This document shows, piece by piece, positions 45,180 through 55,594 of a stretch of DNA of 64,000 nucleotides (position 1 is the stretch's first letter; each line of letters starts with the position of its first letter). A program made the translations under genes and the position numbers. This stretch comes from Solwaraspora sp. WMMD1047 (GTDB taxonomy: Bacteria; Actinomycetota; Actinomycetes; Mycobacteriales; Micromonosporaceae), in the NCBI RefSeq assembly GCF_029626155.1, contig NZ_JARUBL010000001.1:4754501-4818500 (forward strand). Reading direction: 5' to 3'. Below the pieces are notes generated by a model that saw only the letters and a list, made by a program, of their open reading frames with translations, did no database searches and was not told the origin of the DNA.

Positions 45180-46184
45180 ATGACGGCCGTGAGCCGATTC
45201 GGCCGATTTTCGAGTGAAACCGTCCTACGCCGGGTGGCGCTCGCCTCCGTGGTGGCGAACGTGCTCATCGTCGGCACCGGCGGGGCGGTCCGGTTGACCG
45301 GCTCCGGGCTGGGCTGCCCCACCTGGCCCCGGTGCACCGAGGAGTCGTACCGGAACACCCCGGAGATGGGCATCTACGGGGCGATCGAGTTCGGCAACCG
45401 GCTGCTCACCTTCGCGGTCGGCGCGATCGCGCTGGCCGGGCTGGTCGCCGCGCTGCTGCAGCGGCCGCGCCGACGGCCGCTGGTGCTGCTCGCCGGCGCC
45501 GTGCTGTTCGGCATCCCGCTGCAGGCGATCATCGGCGGGATCACCGTGCTGACCAACCTCAACCCGTGGGTGGTCGGCCTGCACTTCCTGGCCTCGATGG
45601 TGGTCATCGCGGCGGCGTACGCGTTCTGGCGCCGCACCGGGGAGCCGGACGGGCCGGTCCGGCTGGTGGTGCCCGGCCCGGCCCGCGCCCTGGCCTGGCT
45701 GATCACGGCGGTCAGCGCCGTGGTGCTGGTGCTCGGCACCTTCGTCACCGGCAGCGGCCCGCACGCCGGGGACCACGGCGCGGCCCGCAACGGGCTGGAT
45801 CCGGAGACCATCTCCCAGCTGCACGCCGACTCGGTCTTCCTGCTGGTGGGGCTCTCGGTCGGCCTCTGGTACGCGCTGCGCGCGGTGGGTGCCCCGCCGG
45901 CCGCCGTCCGGGCCGCCGGGGTGCTGATCGTCGTCGAGCTGGCGCAGGGGCTGATCGGGTTCGTCCAGGCCCTGACCGGGCTGCCGGTGCTCGCCGTGGG
46001 CGCGCACATGGTCGGCTCCTGCCTGGTCCTGCTGGCCGTCCTGCACGCCCTCTACGCCACCCGGGTCCGCACCCCGCGGCACCGCGACCCGGATGCCGGA
46101 GTCGCTCCCGATGCCGGGAGCGCACCGGCGCCCGCCGGCGAGACCGGCCAGGCCGGCCACCCGCCCGTCGCCGTCCTCGGCTGA
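45180..46184 (+). CDS. ctaA: Heme A synthase CtaA (COX15)
   Basis: About 334 aa from ATG 45180; GTG 45159 and GTG 45189 are alternatives. This is an eight-helix membrane protein that converts heme O to heme A for the aa3 oxidase. Visible features: GGAVRLTGSGLGCPTWPRC at the first loop, the heme-ligand His in EFGNRL (shortened), GLHFLASMVVIAAAYAFW, QLHADSVFLLVGLSVGLW, and AHMVGSCLVLLAVLHALY. The C-terminal 30 residues are Ala/Pro-rich and hydrophilic. It is divergent from sufR. The partner enzyme ctaB is 1.6 kb away, on the other strand. Confidence 0.95.
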   Translation: MTAVSRFGRFSSETVLRRVALASVVANVLIVGTGGAVRLTGSGLGCPTWPRCTEESYRNTPEMGIYGAIEFGNRLLTFAVGAIALAGLVAALLQRPRRRPLVLLAGAVLFGIPLQAIIGGITVLTNLNPWVVGLHFLASMVVIAAAYAFWRRTGEPDGPVRLVVPGPARALAWLITAVSAVVLVLGTFVTGSGPHAGDHGAARNGLDPETISQLHADSVFLLVGLSVGLWYALRAVGAPPAAVRAAGVLIVVELAQGLIGFVQALTGLPVLAVGAHMVGSCLVLLAVLHALYATRVRTPRHRDPDAGVAPDAGSAPAPAGETGQAGHPPVAVLG

Positions 46185-46260
46185 CTGGCGGCACGGACCG
46201 GGCGACGCAGCCGGTCCGCGGCGCGGCGGCCGGGGGCAGCGCCCGGGACGGCGCCGGTGG

Positions 46261-47181
46261 TCAGCCGGCGTGGGTCCGCAGGCGTGCGGCGATGGCCTCG
46301 GCGAACCGCTGCGGCGCGCCGGGGGCGTACCCCAGGAAGAGGGACGGCTCGGTCAGCTCCAGCTCACTGACCAGCGGTAGCCCGTCCGACCCGGGGATCA
46401 GGTCGACCCGGGCGTAGAGCAGCCGGTCGGGGCCGCCGGGCACGGCCGCGAGCGCCCGCCGGGCGACGGCCACCTGCTCCAGTTCCGGGGTGCGCGCGGT
46501 GATCCGCTCCGGCCGGTAGAGACCGGGTGTGCCGTCGTCGGGGCCGGTGAGCATCGCGTCCTTGCGGATGGCGTGGCTGAACTCCAGCCCGTCCGGGCCG
46601 GCGAAGAAGAGCAGCGCGGTCTCCCCGACGCTGTCCACGGCCGGCAGGTAGGGCTGCACCATGACCGGGCGACCGGCCGCCAGCAGCCGGTCGACGTGGG
46701 CGGCGGCGAGCCAGCGGTGCTCCGGGTCGGTGAGCTGGTAGCGGCCGATGTCGACGCTGCCGGCCCCGATCGTGGGCTTGATGACGTACTCGCCGTCGGT
46801 CGGCGGGTCCCAGCGGTCGGCCGGCGTGAGCCAGCTGGTCGGCACCACCGCCCGGCCGGCCTCGGCCAGGCCGGCGAGGTACCGCTTGTCGGTGTTCCAC
46901 TCGACGACGTCGGCGGGGTTGGCCAGCTGGGGAACGGTTCCGGCCCAGGCCACGAACTCGTCGCGGCGGCCGGTGTAGTCCCAGGGCGAGCGGAGCACGG
47001 CCAGCCCGAAGGCGGACCAGTCGACGTCGGGGGCGTCCCAGACCACCGGCTCGGCGGCGACGCCGAGGGCGGCCAGCGGCGCGAGCAGCAGCCGGTCGTC
47101 GTCGTCGAGGTCGGGCAGCGTGGCGCAGGTGATGAGAGCGGCCCGGGATTCCTCCCGGGCCGCTACGTGGTCAACTGACAA
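46261..47181 (-). CDS. ATP-grasp domain protein (glutathione synthetase-like)
   Basis: This 306-aa protein has an N-terminal Rossmann-like part (ALITCATLPDLDDDDRLLLAPLAALGVAAEPVVWDAPDVDWSAFGLAVLRSPWDY), then an ATP-grasp fold: YVIKPTIGAGSVDIGRY, VMVQPYLPAVDSVGETALLFFAG and LVSELELTEPSLFL (metal-binding Glu). Such enzymes join a carboxylate to an amine with ATP; this group is an RimK/GshB-like family of unknown substrate. The only in-frame start near the domain is TTG at 47181, 3 bp after the stop of the preceding gene, so it is probably translated by coupling. Confidence 0.85.
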   Translation of the reverse strand: MSVDHVAAREESRAALITCATLPDLDDDDRLLLAPLAALGVAAEPVVWDAPDVDWSAFGLAVLRSPWDYTGRRDEFVAWAGTVPQLANPADVVEWNTDKRYLAGLAEAGRAVVPTSWLTPADRWDPPTDGEYVIKPTIGAGSVDIGRYQLTDPEHRWLAAAHVDRLLAAGRPVMVQPYLPAVDSVGETALLFFAGPDGLEFSHAIRKDAMLTGPDDGTPGLYRPERITARTPELEQVAVARRALAAVPGGPDRLLYARVDLIPGSDGLPLVSELELTEPSLFLGYAPGAPQRFAEAIAARLRTHAG

Positions 47182-47184
47182 TGC

Positions 47185-47520
47185 TCAACGGGCCATCGTG
47201 CGCCGGGCCATCGACCGCCAGAGGTCGTTGCTCGGGCGCATCTGGTCCATCAGCTCGCGCTCCCATTCGTTCTCCACATCAACCCCCGCCAGGGAGCAGG
47301 CCAGCCGCGCGACGTCCGTACCGTCCGCGAACTGGTCGCCCCACGCACCGTCCCCCCCGACGAGAACGATCCGCGCCCCCCGCTTGCCGACGTACTCGAT
47401 GACCGCCTTCGCGCCCCCGTGCCCGGCGGCGAACGACTTGATGCCGGCGACCAGCTCGCTCGGGGCCTCGGTGACCACGGTCTGCTCGGCCGTCAGCGTC
47501 GTATCGGAACCATCTGCCAT
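47185..47520 (-). CDS. Conserved hypothetical protein, 111 aa, coupled to the ATP-grasp gene
   Basis: The start ATG 47520 (MADGSDTTLTAEQTVVTEAP) is chosen because coding bias begins there; the longer frame runs into an AT-rich promoter. The protein is a small alpha/beta domain with a GHGGAKAVIEYVGKRGARIVLVGGDGAWGDQF core (central Gly-rich loop) and a C-terminal helix (ENEWERELMDQMRPSNDLW). I do not recognise the family. The stop is 3 bp from the ATP-grasp start, so the products may act together. Confidence 0.8.
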   Translation of the reverse strand: MADGSDTTLTAEQTVVTEAPSELVAGIKSFAAGHGGAKAVIEYVGKRGARIVLVGGDGAWGDQFADGTDVARLACSLAGVDVENEWERELMDQMRPSNDLWRSMARRTMAR

Positions 47521-47548
47521 AACGCGCACTCTAGGCATGGATGCCTGG

Positions 47549-47568
47549 TCGACACGGTCAAGTGTCGA
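47549..47568. promoter_or_regulatory. Inverted repeat upstream of the ATP-grasp operon
   Basis: TCGACAC (47549-47555) and GTGTCGA (47562-47568) flank GGTCAA. The repeat lies 29-48 bp upstream of the ATG at 47520, in a low-GC patch (47570-47700) that probably holds promoters. The dyad is a candidate operator. The binding protein is unknown. Confidence 0.45.
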
Positions 47569-47759
47569 CAATTTGTGATGCCAATTACCTGGGTGTTTAA
47601 GGGGAACCACAGGCGTTTCAGGTCCAAATTTCGCGTTATAGACCCCTATGCTAACCAGACATTAAGTCCCAAATCGGACGGACAGTTGGACAACGCACAG
47701 TGCGCTTTCGACGCTCGGATCTACCTCGAAGAGCGACGAAACGGATCTACAGGCATGTA

Positions 47760-48740
47760 TCAGACAAGCGCGTCGAGCGCGACGGCGAGGAACAGGATCG
47801 TCAGGTAGGTGGTCGACCAGTGGAACAGCCGCATCGGCTGCACCGGCTCGCCCCGGCCGGCCCGCGCCCGCAGCCGGTGCGCCTCCAGCACGAAGATCGC
47901 CCCGACCACCACGGCCGTGACCCCGTAGATGGCGCTCATCCCCAGCGGCCAGACCAGCAGCGACGCGCCCACGGTCAGCCAGGAGAAGAGCACGATCTCC
48001 AGGTTGACCCGGCGCGGCGAGGCGACCACCGGAAGCATCGGGATGGCGGCCCGCGCATAGTCGTCCTTGTACTTGATGGCCAACGCGTAGAAATGCGGCA
48101 GCTGCCAGAAGAAGACCACCGCGAACAGCGCCCAGGCCAACGGCGACAGGCCGCCGGTCACCGCGGCCCAGCCGATCAGCACCGGCGCGGACCCGCAGAT
48201 GCCGCCCCAGAAGGTGTTCTGCGGCGTGCTCCGCTTGAGCCACATCGTGTAGACCACGTCGTAGTAGACGATCGCCGCCAGGGTCAGCCCGGTGGCGAGC
48301 CAGTTCGTGAACGCCGCCATCAGCGCCAGCGAGATCGCGCCGAGGACCAGACCGAACAGCAGCGCGCTGCGCGGCGCCACGGTGTGGGCCGGCAGCGGAC
48401 GGCGCCGGGTCCGGCGCATCAACTGGTCGATGTCCCGGTCGATGTAGCAGTTCAGCGCGTTCGCCGCACCGGCGGCCAGCGAACCGCCGACGAGCACCAC
48501 CAGGACCAGACCGAACGACGGCAGCCCGCCGGCCGCCACCATCATCGTCGGCACCGTGGTGACCAACAGCAGCTCGACGATCCGCGGCTTGGTCAACGAC
48601 AGGTAGGCCCGCAGCACCGCGCCGACGTCCCCCGCCGCCCGATGGGCCGGCACCGAGGCATCAGGCCCCGCCGGCGGCGGCACCGTGGCGTCCGGCCCGG
48701 CCGGCAGCGACCCGCTGGCGCCGGGACGGTCGGTGATCAT
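47760..48740 (-). CDS. ctaB: Protoheme IX farnesyltransferase (heme O synthase)
   Basis: About 326 aa from ATG 48740. This UbiA-family membrane prenyltransferase adds farnesyl to heme B, the step before CtaA. Motifs: [20 protein letters not shown] is the first Asp-rich site, [17 protein letters not shown] the second, with about nine membrane helices ([35 protein letters not shown]). The N-terminal 45 residues are Pro/Ala-rich. It is divergent from tkt with 271 bp between start codons. Confidence 0.95.
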   Translation of the reverse strand: MITDRPGASGSLPAGPDATVPPPAGPDASVPAHRAAGDVGAVLRAYLSLTKPRIVELLLVTTVPTMMVAAGGLPSFGLVLVVLVGGSLAAGAANALNCYIDRDIDQLMRRTRRRPLPAHTVAPRSALLFGLVLGAISLALMAAFTNWLATGLTLAAIVYYDVVYTMWLKRSTPQNTFWGGICGSAPVLIGWAAVTGGLSPLAWALFAVVFFWQLPHFYALAIKYKDDYARAAIPMLPVVASPRRVNLEIVLFSWLTVGASLLVWPLGMSAIYGVTAVVVGAIFVLEAHRLRARAGRGEPVQPMRLFHWSTTYLTILFLAVALDALV

Positions 48741-48903
48741 GCTCACGGATTGCCACCTTCCGGCGTCGACGCAGGAGACCAGGCGCACGACCCTCGGACC
48801 GGTCACGGCGCCGACGACAGCCTACGCGGCGTGATCTGCGCTGCCCGGGCGGGCCGGCAAGGGTGCGACCGGTCACACCCCGTGACGGTTGAACGGAACT
48901 GAT

Positions 48904-48922
48904 CATCCGTACGTCCGCAATG
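48904..48922 (-). promoter_or_regulatory. Weak AcnR-like site between ctaB and tkt
   Basis: The minus-strand sequence CATTGCGGACGTACGGATG shares the GGACGTACGG core and CA...C spacing with the two sites at 16538 and 23839, matching 14 of 19 positions of the aconitase-promoter site. It lies in the 271-bp divergent gap. A second CCGTCCGCGTACG follows at about 48936-48948. Control by AcnR is speculative, because the CGTACG palindrome alone can arise by chance in this GC-rich DNA. Confidence 0.35.
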
Positions 48923-49011
48923 GCATGCGGAGGATCCGTCCGCGTACGTTTAGGACCGCTCGATAGGGTCATCAGTGAGGGTTCCGCCGATCCGCCGAGG
49001 AGCACACCATC

Positions 49012-51153
49012 GTGGCTGCCAACCGATCCGAGCACGACTCGCTGAACTGGTCCGACCTCGACCGCCGGGCAATCGACACCGCCCGGGTCCTGGCCATGGA
49101 CGCCGTGGAGAAATCCGGCAACGGCCATCCGGGTACGGCGATGAGCCTGGCGCCAGCGGCGTACCTGCTGTTCAACCGCGTGATGAGGCACGACCCGACC
49201 GCGCCGGACTGGCCGGGTCGGGACCGCTTCGTGCTGTCGGCCGGGCACTCCAGCCTGACCCTGTACGTGCAGCTCTTCCTCTCCGGCTATCCGCTCTCCC
49301 TGGCCGACCTGCAGTCGCTGCGGCAGTGGGGCTCGCAGACCCCGGGCCACCCCGAGCACGGCCACACCCCCGGGGTGGAGACCACCACCGGGCCGCTCGG
49401 CCAGGGCCTGGGCAACGCGGTCGGGATGGCGATGGCGGCCCGCCGGGAGCGCGGCCTGCTCGACCCGGACGCCAAGCCCGGCCGGTCGGTCTTCGACCAC
49501 CAGATCTGGTGCATCGCCTCGGACGGCGACATCGAGGAGGGGATCAGCCACGAGGCCAGCGCGCTCGCCGGTCACCAGCAGCTCGGCAACCTGACCCTGA
49601 TCTACGACGACAACGAGATCTCGATCGAGGACGACACCCGGATCGCCAAGAGCGAGGACGTCGCCGCCCGGTACGCGGCCTACGGCTGGCACGTACAGAC
49701 CGTGGATTGGCGAAAAGGCGACGCCGACCAGGGCGAGTACCGCGAGGACATCGAGGCGCTGCACACCGCGCTGCTGGCCGCGCGGGCCGAGACCGGCCGC
49801 CCGTCGTTCATCGCCCTGCGCACCATCATCGGCTGGCCGGCACCGAACAAGCAGAACACCGGCAAGATCCACGGCTCGGCGCTCGGCGCCGACGAGGTGG
49901 CGGCCACCAAGAAGCTGCTCGGCTTCGACCCGGCCCAGCACTTCGCCGTCGACGACAAGGTGCTGATGCACGCCCGCGAGGTGCTGGAGCGGGGCCGGCG
50001 CCTGCACGCCGACTGGACCACCGCGTACGAGGCGTGGGCGAAGGCGAACCCGGAGCGCAAGGCGCTGCACGACCGGCTCGCCCAGCGCCAGCTGCCGGCC
50101 GGCTGGACCGACGCGCTGCCGAGCTGGCCGGCCGACCCGAAGGGGATCGCCACCCGGGCCGCCTCCGGCAAGGTGCTGGAGGCGCTCGCGCCGGTGCTGC
50201 CGGAGCTGTGGGGCGGCTCGGCCGACCTGGCCGAGAGCAACAACACCACGATGAAGGGCGAGCCGTCGTTCGTGCCGGCCGAGCACGCCACCAAGGACTT
50301 CCCCGGCCACCCGTACGGCCGCACCCTGCACTTCGGCATCCGGGAACACGCGATGGGCGCGATCCTCAACGGCATCGCGCTGCACGGCGGAACCCGCCCG
50401 TACGGCGGCACCTTCCTGGTCTTCAGCGACTACATGCGCCCCTCGGTGCGGCTGGCCGCGCTGATGGCGCTGCCGGTGACCTACGTCTGGACGCACGACT
50501 CGATCGGCCTGGGCGAGGACGGACCCACCCACCAGCCGGTCGAGCACCTCTCCGCGTTGCGGGCCATCCCCGGTCTGGACGTGGTCCGGCCGGCCGACGC
50601 CAACGAGACCGCCTGGGCATGGCGATTGGCGATGGAGCACACCGACCGGCCGACCGCGCTGGCGCTGAGCCGGCAGCCGCTGCCGGTGCTGGACCGCGAG
50701 GCGCTGGCCCCGGCCGACGGGGTGGCCCGGGGCGGCTACATCCTGGCCGAGGCGTCCACCCCCGGCCAGCCCCAGGTGATCCTGATCGGCACCGGCTCGG
50801 AGGTGCAGCTCTGCCTGGCCGCCCGGGATCGGCTGGAGGAGTCAGGCACCCCGACCCGGGTCGTCTCGATGCCCTGCCAGGAGTGGTTCCGCGCCCAGGA
50901 CGACTCGTACCGCGAATCGGTGCTGCCGCGCGGCGTCAAGGCCCGGGTCAGCGTCGAGGCCGGCATCGCGATGTCCTGGCGGGACCTGGTGGGCGACGCC
51001 GGCGAGTGCGTCAGCCTGGAGCACTACGGGGCGAGCGCCCCGCACACCGTGCTGTTCGAGCAGTTCGGTTTCACTCCGGACCGGATCGTGGCGGCGGCAC
51101 ACGCGTCGCTGGCCCGGGTCGGCACCATCACCGGTCACACCACCGGAAACTGA
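49012..51153 (+). CDS. tkt: Transketolase
   Basis: This is a 713-aa thiamine diphosphate enzyme of the non-oxidative pentose phosphate pathway. The GTG start follows GAGGAG at correct spacing. Domain features: [17 protein letters not shown], the ThDP motif [14 protein letters not shown]...YDDNEISI, and the pyrimidine-domain catalytic Glu in [16 protein letters not shown]. First gene of a six-gene unit; the next gene tal begins 16 bp later. Confidence 0.97.
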   Translation: MAANRSEHDSLNWSDLDRRAIDTARVLAMDAVEKSGNGHPGTAMSLAPAAYLLFNRVMRHDPTAPDWPGRDRFVLSAGHSSLTLYVQLFLSGYPLSLADLQSLRQWGSQTPGHPEHGHTPGVETTTGPLGQGLGNAVGMAMAARRERGLLDPDAKPGRSVFDHQIWCIASDGDIEEGISHEASALAGHQQLGNLTLIYDDNEISIEDDTRIAKSEDVAARYAAYGWHVQTVDWRKGDADQGEYREDIEALHTALLAARAETGRPSFIALRTIIGWPAPNKQNTGKIHGSALGADEVAATKKLLGFDPAQHFAVDDKVLMHAREVLERGRRLHADWTTAYEAWAKANPERKALHDRLAQRQLPAGWTDALPSWPADPKGIATRAASGKVLEALAPVLPELWGGSADLAESNNTTMKGEPSFVPAEHATKDFPGHPYGRTLHFGIREHAMGAILNGIALHGGTRPYGGTFLVFSDYMRPSVRLAALMALPVTYVWTHDSIGLGEDGPTHQPVEHLSALRAIPGLDVVRPADANETAWAWRLAMEHTDRPTALALSRQPLPVLDREALAPADGVARGGYILAEASTPGQPQVILIGTGSEVQLCLAARDRLEESGTPTRVVSMPCQEWFRAQDDSYRESVLPRGVKARVSVEAGIAMSWRDLVGDAGECVSLEHYGASAPHTVLFEQFGFTPDRIVAAAHASLARVGTITGHTTGN

Positions 51154-51169
51154 CGGAGGGACGACGACA

Positions 51170-52348
51170 ATGACGGACAGGCTGGCAGAACTCTCGGCCG
51201 CGGGTGTCGCGGTCTGGCTCGACGACCTCTCCCGGGTACGGCTCAGCTCCGGCGGGCTGGACCAACTGCGCCGGGAGAAGCACACGGTCGGGGTGACCAC
51301 CAACCCGACGATCTTCGCCAAGGCGCTCAGCGACGCCGACGAGTACAACTGGCAACTGCGTGACCTGGCCATCCGAGGGGTCGCCGTCGAGGAGGCGGTG
51401 CGCGCCCTGACCACGTACGACGTGCGCTGGGCCTGCGACGTGATGCGCCCGGCCTACGACGCCAGCAAGGGCGTGGACGGCCGGGTCTCGATCGAGGTCG
51501 ACCCGCGACTGGCGTACGAGACCGAGCGGACCGTGGCCGAGGCCAAGGCGCTGTGGTGGCTGGTGGACCGGCCGAACCTCTACATCAAGATCCCGGCGAC
51601 GCTGGCCGGGCTGCCGGCCATCACCGCCACCCTGGCCGAGGGGATCAGCGTCAACGTCACGCTGATCTTCGGCCTGGACCGCTACTCCGCGGTGATGGAG
51701 GCGTTCCTGGCCGGCCTGGAGCAGGCCAGGGCGAACGGCCACGACCTGTCCAAGATCGGCTCGGTGGCCTCGTTCTTCGTCTCCCGGGTCGATACCGAGG
51801 TGGACAAGCGGCTGGAGAAGATCGGCTCCGAGGAGGCGAAGGCGCTGCGCGGCAAGGCCGCCGTCGCCAACGCCCAGCTCGCCTACGAGCGCTACTCGGA
51901 GGTCTTCTCCTCCGACCGCTGGCGGGCCCTGGCCGACGCCGGCGCCCACCCGCAGCGCCCGCTCTGGGCCTCCACCTCGACGAAGAACCCGGACTACCGG
52001 GACGTCATCTACGTCGAGGAGCTGATCGCCCCCGGCACCGTGAACACGATGCCCGAACCGGTCATCCACGCCTACGCCGACCACGGCGAGACCCGCGGCG
52101 ACACCGTCACCGCCTCCTACGACGCCGCCCGCGAGGTGTTCGCCGGGCTGGCCGGGCAGGGCATCGACTTCGACGACGTGATCGACACGCTGGAGCGGGA
52201 GGGCGTGGAGAAGTTCGAGGCGAGCTGGCTGGAGCTGCTCGACGGCGTACGCAAGTCGCTGGAGGCGGCGGCGCAGGGCGCGGACGAGCCGAACGAGGCC
52301 GCCGAGGAGAACGCCGAGGCGGCCCAGCAGGCGGGGGGCAACGCGTGA
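51170..52348 (+). CDS. tal: Transaldolase
   Basis: This is a 392-aa enzyme that transfers a dihydroxyacetone unit in the pentose phosphate pathway. The ATG follows [26 protein letters not shown] (TNP motif), NLYIKIPAT with the Schiff-base Lys, [23 protein letters not shown], and [16 protein letters not shown] are canonical for the actinobacterial class. A C-terminal extension of about 20 Glu/Ala residues ([17 protein letters not shown]) is low complexity. The stop overlaps the pgi start by 4 bases (GTGA). Confidence 0.96.
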   Translation: MTDRLAELSAAGVAVWLDDLSRVRLSSGGLDQLRREKHTVGVTTNPTIFAKALSDADEYNWQLRDLAIRGVAVEEAVRALTTYDVRWACDVMRPAYDASKGVDGRVSIEVDPRLAYETERTVAEAKALWWLVDRPNLYIKIPATLAGLPAITATLAEGISVNVTLIFGLDRYSAVMEAFLAGLEQARANGHDLSKIGSVASFFVSRVDTEVDKRLEKIGSEEAKALRGKAAVANAQLAYERYSEVFSSDRWRALADAGAHPQRPLWASTSTKNPDYRDVIYVEELIAPGTVNTMPEPVIHAYADHGETRGDTVTASYDAAREVFAGLAGQGIDFDDVIDTLEREGVEKFEASWLELLDGVRKSLEAAAQGADEPNEAAEENAEAAQQAGGNA

Positions 52349-54009
52349 GCTCCGGCGACCTGCTCGACGGCGGGGCGGAAGCGGCCGCCGGCCTGGCCGT
52401 CTGGGGGGCGGCCGGCATCGACCAGTCGGCCGCCGCGTCGACCCGGGCAGCGCTGGTCGCCGACGACGTGCCGGAGCGGCTGGTGGCCAAGGACCCCACC
52501 CTGTGGGGACCCGAGGCGCAGGCGGAGGCCGCCATCCGGCTCGGCTGGCTGGACACCTTCGTCCGCAGCCGGGAGCTGCTGCCCCAGCTCGCCGAGCTGC
52601 GCGCCGAGCTGGCCGACCTGGACCACGTGGTGCTGGCCGGCATGGGCGGCTCCTCGCTCGCCCCGGAGGTGATCACCCGGACCATGGGTCGGCCGTTGAC
52701 CGTGCTGGACACCACCGACCCGGGCCAGGTCGCCGCCGCGATTGCCGACCGGCTCGACCGCACCGTGGTGGTGGTCTCCAGCAAGTCCGGCACCACCGTC
52801 GAGACCGACAGCCACCGGCGGGCCTACTGGCAGGCGTTCCTGGACGCCGGGCTGACCGAGGCCGAGGCCGGCCGCCGGTTCGTCTTCGTCACCGACCCGG
52901 GCTCGCCGCTGGTGGAGACCGCCACCGAGATGGGGGCCTTCGTCCTGCTCGCCGACCCGGACGTCGGCGGCCGTTACTCCGCGCTGACCGCGTTCGGGCT
53001 GGTCCCGTCCGCGCTGGCCGGGGTGGAGGTGGCCGAGCTGATCGACCAGGCCGAGGCGCTGGCCAAGGCGCTCGCGGCGCAGAGCGACAACCCCGGCCTG
53101 GCGCTCGGCGCCGCGCTCGGCACCGCCGCCACCACCGGCCGCGACAAGGTGGCCCTGATCTCCGACGGCACCGGCATCGACGGTCTCGGCGACTGGGCCG
53201 AGCAGCTCATCGCCGAGTCGACCGGCAAGAACTCCATCGGCATCCTGCCGGTGGTGGTGGAGTCCCCGGACAGCCCCGGCGCCACCGGCCAGGACGTGCT
53301 CACCGTCACCTACGGTGGCGCGCTGGCGCCGGAGGCGGTGCCCGGTGGCGGGATCCGGCCGCACCTGGCCGTCAACGGCCCGCTCGGCGCGCAGTTCCTG
53401 GTCTGGGAGTACGCCACCGCGGTCGCCGGGGTGGTGCTCGGCATCGACCCGTTCAACCAGCCGAACGTCACCGAGTCCAAGGAGAACACCAACCGGATCC
53501 TCGACTCCGGCCCACCGGCCGAGTCGCCGACCTTCACCGAGGGCGCGATCGAGGCGTACTGGTCTGTGCCGGGCGGTTCGGCGCCGGCCGACCTGGCGGG
53601 GGCGCTCGGGACGCTGCTGGCCGGGATCGGCCCGGACGGTTACCTGGCCGTGATGGCCTACCTGGACCGGGCCGCCGACGCCGACGCCGCGCTGATCCGG
53701 CCGGCGCTGGCCGCCGCGTCCGGCCGGCCGGTCACCTTCGGCTGGGGGCCACGGTTCCTGCACTCCACCGGCCAGTACCACAAGGGCGGCCCGCAGGTCG
53801 GGTCGTACCTGCAGATCACCGGTGCGGTCGTCGCCGACCTGCCGGTGCCGGGCCGGCCGTACACCTTCGGGGAGTTGCAGGCCGCCCAGGCGGCCGGCGA
53901 CCGGCAGGCGCTGACCGGCCGGGACCGGCCGCTGCTGCGGTTGCACCTGACCGATCGCGCCGCCGGGGTGGCGCAGTTGCTGGACGCGGTTCGTAACCTG
54001 CGGGGCTGA
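52345..54009 (+). CDS. pgi: Glucose-6-phosphate isomerase
   Basis: This 554-aa isomerase converts glucose-6-phosphate and fructose-6-phosphate. The start GTG is shared with the tal stop. SIS domain features: [23 protein letters not shown] (phosphate-binding), and [12 protein letters not shown] with the C-terminal catalytic region ([11 protein letters not shown]). It is similar in length and pattern to the PGI fusion-free type of actinobacteria. Placement between tal and zwf links the pentose phosphate and glycolytic pools. Confidence 0.95.
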   Translation: MSSGDLLDGGAEAAAGLAVWGAAGIDQSAAASTRAALVADDVPERLVAKDPTLWGPEAQAEAAIRLGWLDTFVRSRELLPQLAELRAELADLDHVVLAGMGGSSLAPEVITRTMGRPLTVLDTTDPGQVAAAIADRLDRTVVVVSSKSGTTVETDSHRRAYWQAFLDAGLTEAEAGRRFVFVTDPGSPLVETATEMGAFVLLADPDVGGRYSALTAFGLVPSALAGVEVAELIDQAEALAKALAAQSDNPGLALGAALGTAATTGRDKVALISDGTGIDGLGDWAEQLIAESTGKNSIGILPVVVESPDSPGATGQDVLTVTYGGALAPEAVPGGGIRPHLAVNGPLGAQFLVWEYATAVAGVVLGIDPFNQPNVTESKENTNRILDSGPPAESPTFTEGAIEAYWSVPGGSAPADLAGALGTLLAGIGPDGYLAVMAYLDRAADADAALIRPALAAASGRPVTFGWGPRFLHSTGQYHKGGPQVGSYLQITGAVVADLPVPGRPYTFGELQAAQAAGDRQALTGRDRPLLRLHLTDRAAGVAQLLDAVRNLRG

Positions 54010-54042
54010 CAATAGGTGAGCGAGAGGGAGGAAGGAGGCGCT

Positions 54043-55557
54043 GTGAATCCCCTGCGCGACCCGCAGGACCGCCGGTTGCCGCGCATCCCGGAGCCGTGCG
54101 CTCTGGTGATCTTCGGCGTGACCGGTGACCTGGCCCAGAAAAAGCTGCTCCCGGCCGTCTACGACCTGGCCAACCGGGGCCTGCTGCCGCCCGGCTTCGT
54201 CATCCTCGGCTTCGCCCGCCGGGACTGGCAGGACGGCGACTTCGAGGCACTGGCCCACGAGGCCGCCCGCAAGCACGCCCGTACGCCGTGGCGGGAGGAG
54301 GTCTGGGCCCGGCTGGCCGGCAACATCCGCTTCGTGGGCGGCTCGTTCGACGACGACGCCGCCTTCGACAAGCTCTCCGCCACCCTGGACGGGCTGCGGG
54401 CCAGCCACGGCATCCACGGCAACGCGGCGTTCTACTTCTCGATCCCCCCGGCCGCCTTCCCGGTGGTGCTCAAGCAGCTGGCCCGCACCGGAATGGCCGA
54501 CAACGTCAAGTGCGGCGGCTGGCGGCGGGTGGTGGTGGAGAAGCCGTTCGGCTACGACCTGCCCTCGGCCAAGGCGCTCAACGACCTGGTCGACGACGTC
54601 TTCACCCGCGACGACGTGTTCCGCATCGACCACTACCTGGGCAAGGAAACCGTCCAGAACATCCTCGCCCTGCGGTTCGCCAACAACCTGTTCGAGCCGC
54701 TGTGGAACTCGCGCTACGTCGACTCGGTGCAGATCACCATGGCCGAGGACGTCGGCATCGGCTCCCGTGCCGGCTTCTACGACGACGCCGGCGCGACCCG
54801 CGACGTGGTGCAGAACCACCTGCTGCAGCTGCTCGCCCTGGTGGCGATGGAGGAGCCGACCAGCTTCGACGCCAGCGAGATCCGGGCCGAGAAGCTGAAG
54901 GTGCTGCGGGCGATCACCCTGCCGGCGGACGTCTCCCGGGGCACCGTGCGGGGCCAGTACCTGCCCGGCTGGGTGGGCGGTCAACGCGCCGTCGGCTACC
55001 TGGACGAGAAGGGGGTGCCACCCGACTCGACCACGGAGACCTACGTCGCGATCCGGCTGGGCATCCAGAACCGCAGGTGGGCGGAGGTGCCCTTCTACGT
55101 CCGTGCCGGCAAGCGCTTGCCCCGCCGGGTCACCGAGGTCGCCATCATGTTCAAGAAGGCGCCGCACCTGCCGTTCAACCCCACCGACATGGAGATGCTG
55201 GGCAACAACCAGCTGGTGATCCGGGTCCAGCCCGACGAGGGCGTGGTGCTCAAGTTCGGCTCCAAGGTGCCGGGCACCACCATGGAGGTCCGCGACATCG
55301 CGATGGACTTCCAGTACGGCGAGGCGTTCACCGAGTCCAGCCCGGAGGCGTACGAGCGGCTGGTGCTGGACGTGCTGATCGGCGACCGGACGCTGTTCCC
55401 GGACGCCGCCGAGGTGGAACAGAGCTGGCAGGTGGTCGACCCGCTGGAGAAGGCCTGGCAGGGCACGAAGCCGGAGCCGTACCGGGCCGGCGAGTGGGGG
55501 CCACGGGCCGCCGACAAGATGCTGGCCCGCGAGGGCCGGCACTGGAGGCGGGCGTGA
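54043..55557 (+). CDS. zwf: Glucose-6-phosphate dehydrogenase
   Basis: The 504-aa enzyme makes 6-phosphogluconolactone with NADP. The start is set at GTG 54043, behind a strong AGGAGG at 54031-54036. Nucleotide loop [21 protein letters not shown], the catalytic RIDHYLGKE, and [15 protein letters not shown] are typical. The coding region is full length. It sits in the pentose phosphate operon and likely needs the OpcA protein encoded next for assembly. Confidence 0.96.
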   Translation: MNPLRDPQDRRLPRIPEPCALVIFGVTGDLAQKKLLPAVYDLANRGLLPPGFVILGFARRDWQDGDFEALAHEAARKHARTPWREEVWARLAGNIRFVGGSFDDDAAFDKLSATLDGLRASHGIHGNAAFYFSIPPAAFPVVLKQLARTGMADNVKCGGWRRVVVEKPFGYDLPSAKALNDLVDDVFTRDDVFRIDHYLGKETVQNILALRFANNLFEPLWNSRYVDSVQITMAEDVGIGSRAGFYDDAGATRDVVQNHLLQLLALVAMEEPTSFDASEIRAEKLKVLRAITLPADVSRGTVRGQYLPGWVGGQRAVGYLDEKGVPPDSTTETYVAIRLGIQNRRWAEVPFYVRAGKRLPRRVTEVAIMFKKAPHLPFNPTDMEMLGNNQLVIRVQPDEGVVLKFGSKVPGTTMEVRDIAMDFQYGEAFTESSPEAYERLVLDVLIGDRTLFPDAAEVEQSWQVVDPLEKAWQGTKPEPYRAGEWGPRAADKMLAREGRHWRRA

Positions 55558-55594
55558 ACCCACCGCCGGCCGTACGACAGGAAGGGCGAGCACT

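Noticed and set aside
47570-47760. AT-rich stretch with GGGGAACC considered as a riboswitch or foreign insert
   Set aside because: The single short match to a riboswitch core is not backed by paired stems, and no mobile-element genes or direct repeats flank it. Most simply it is promoter DNA.
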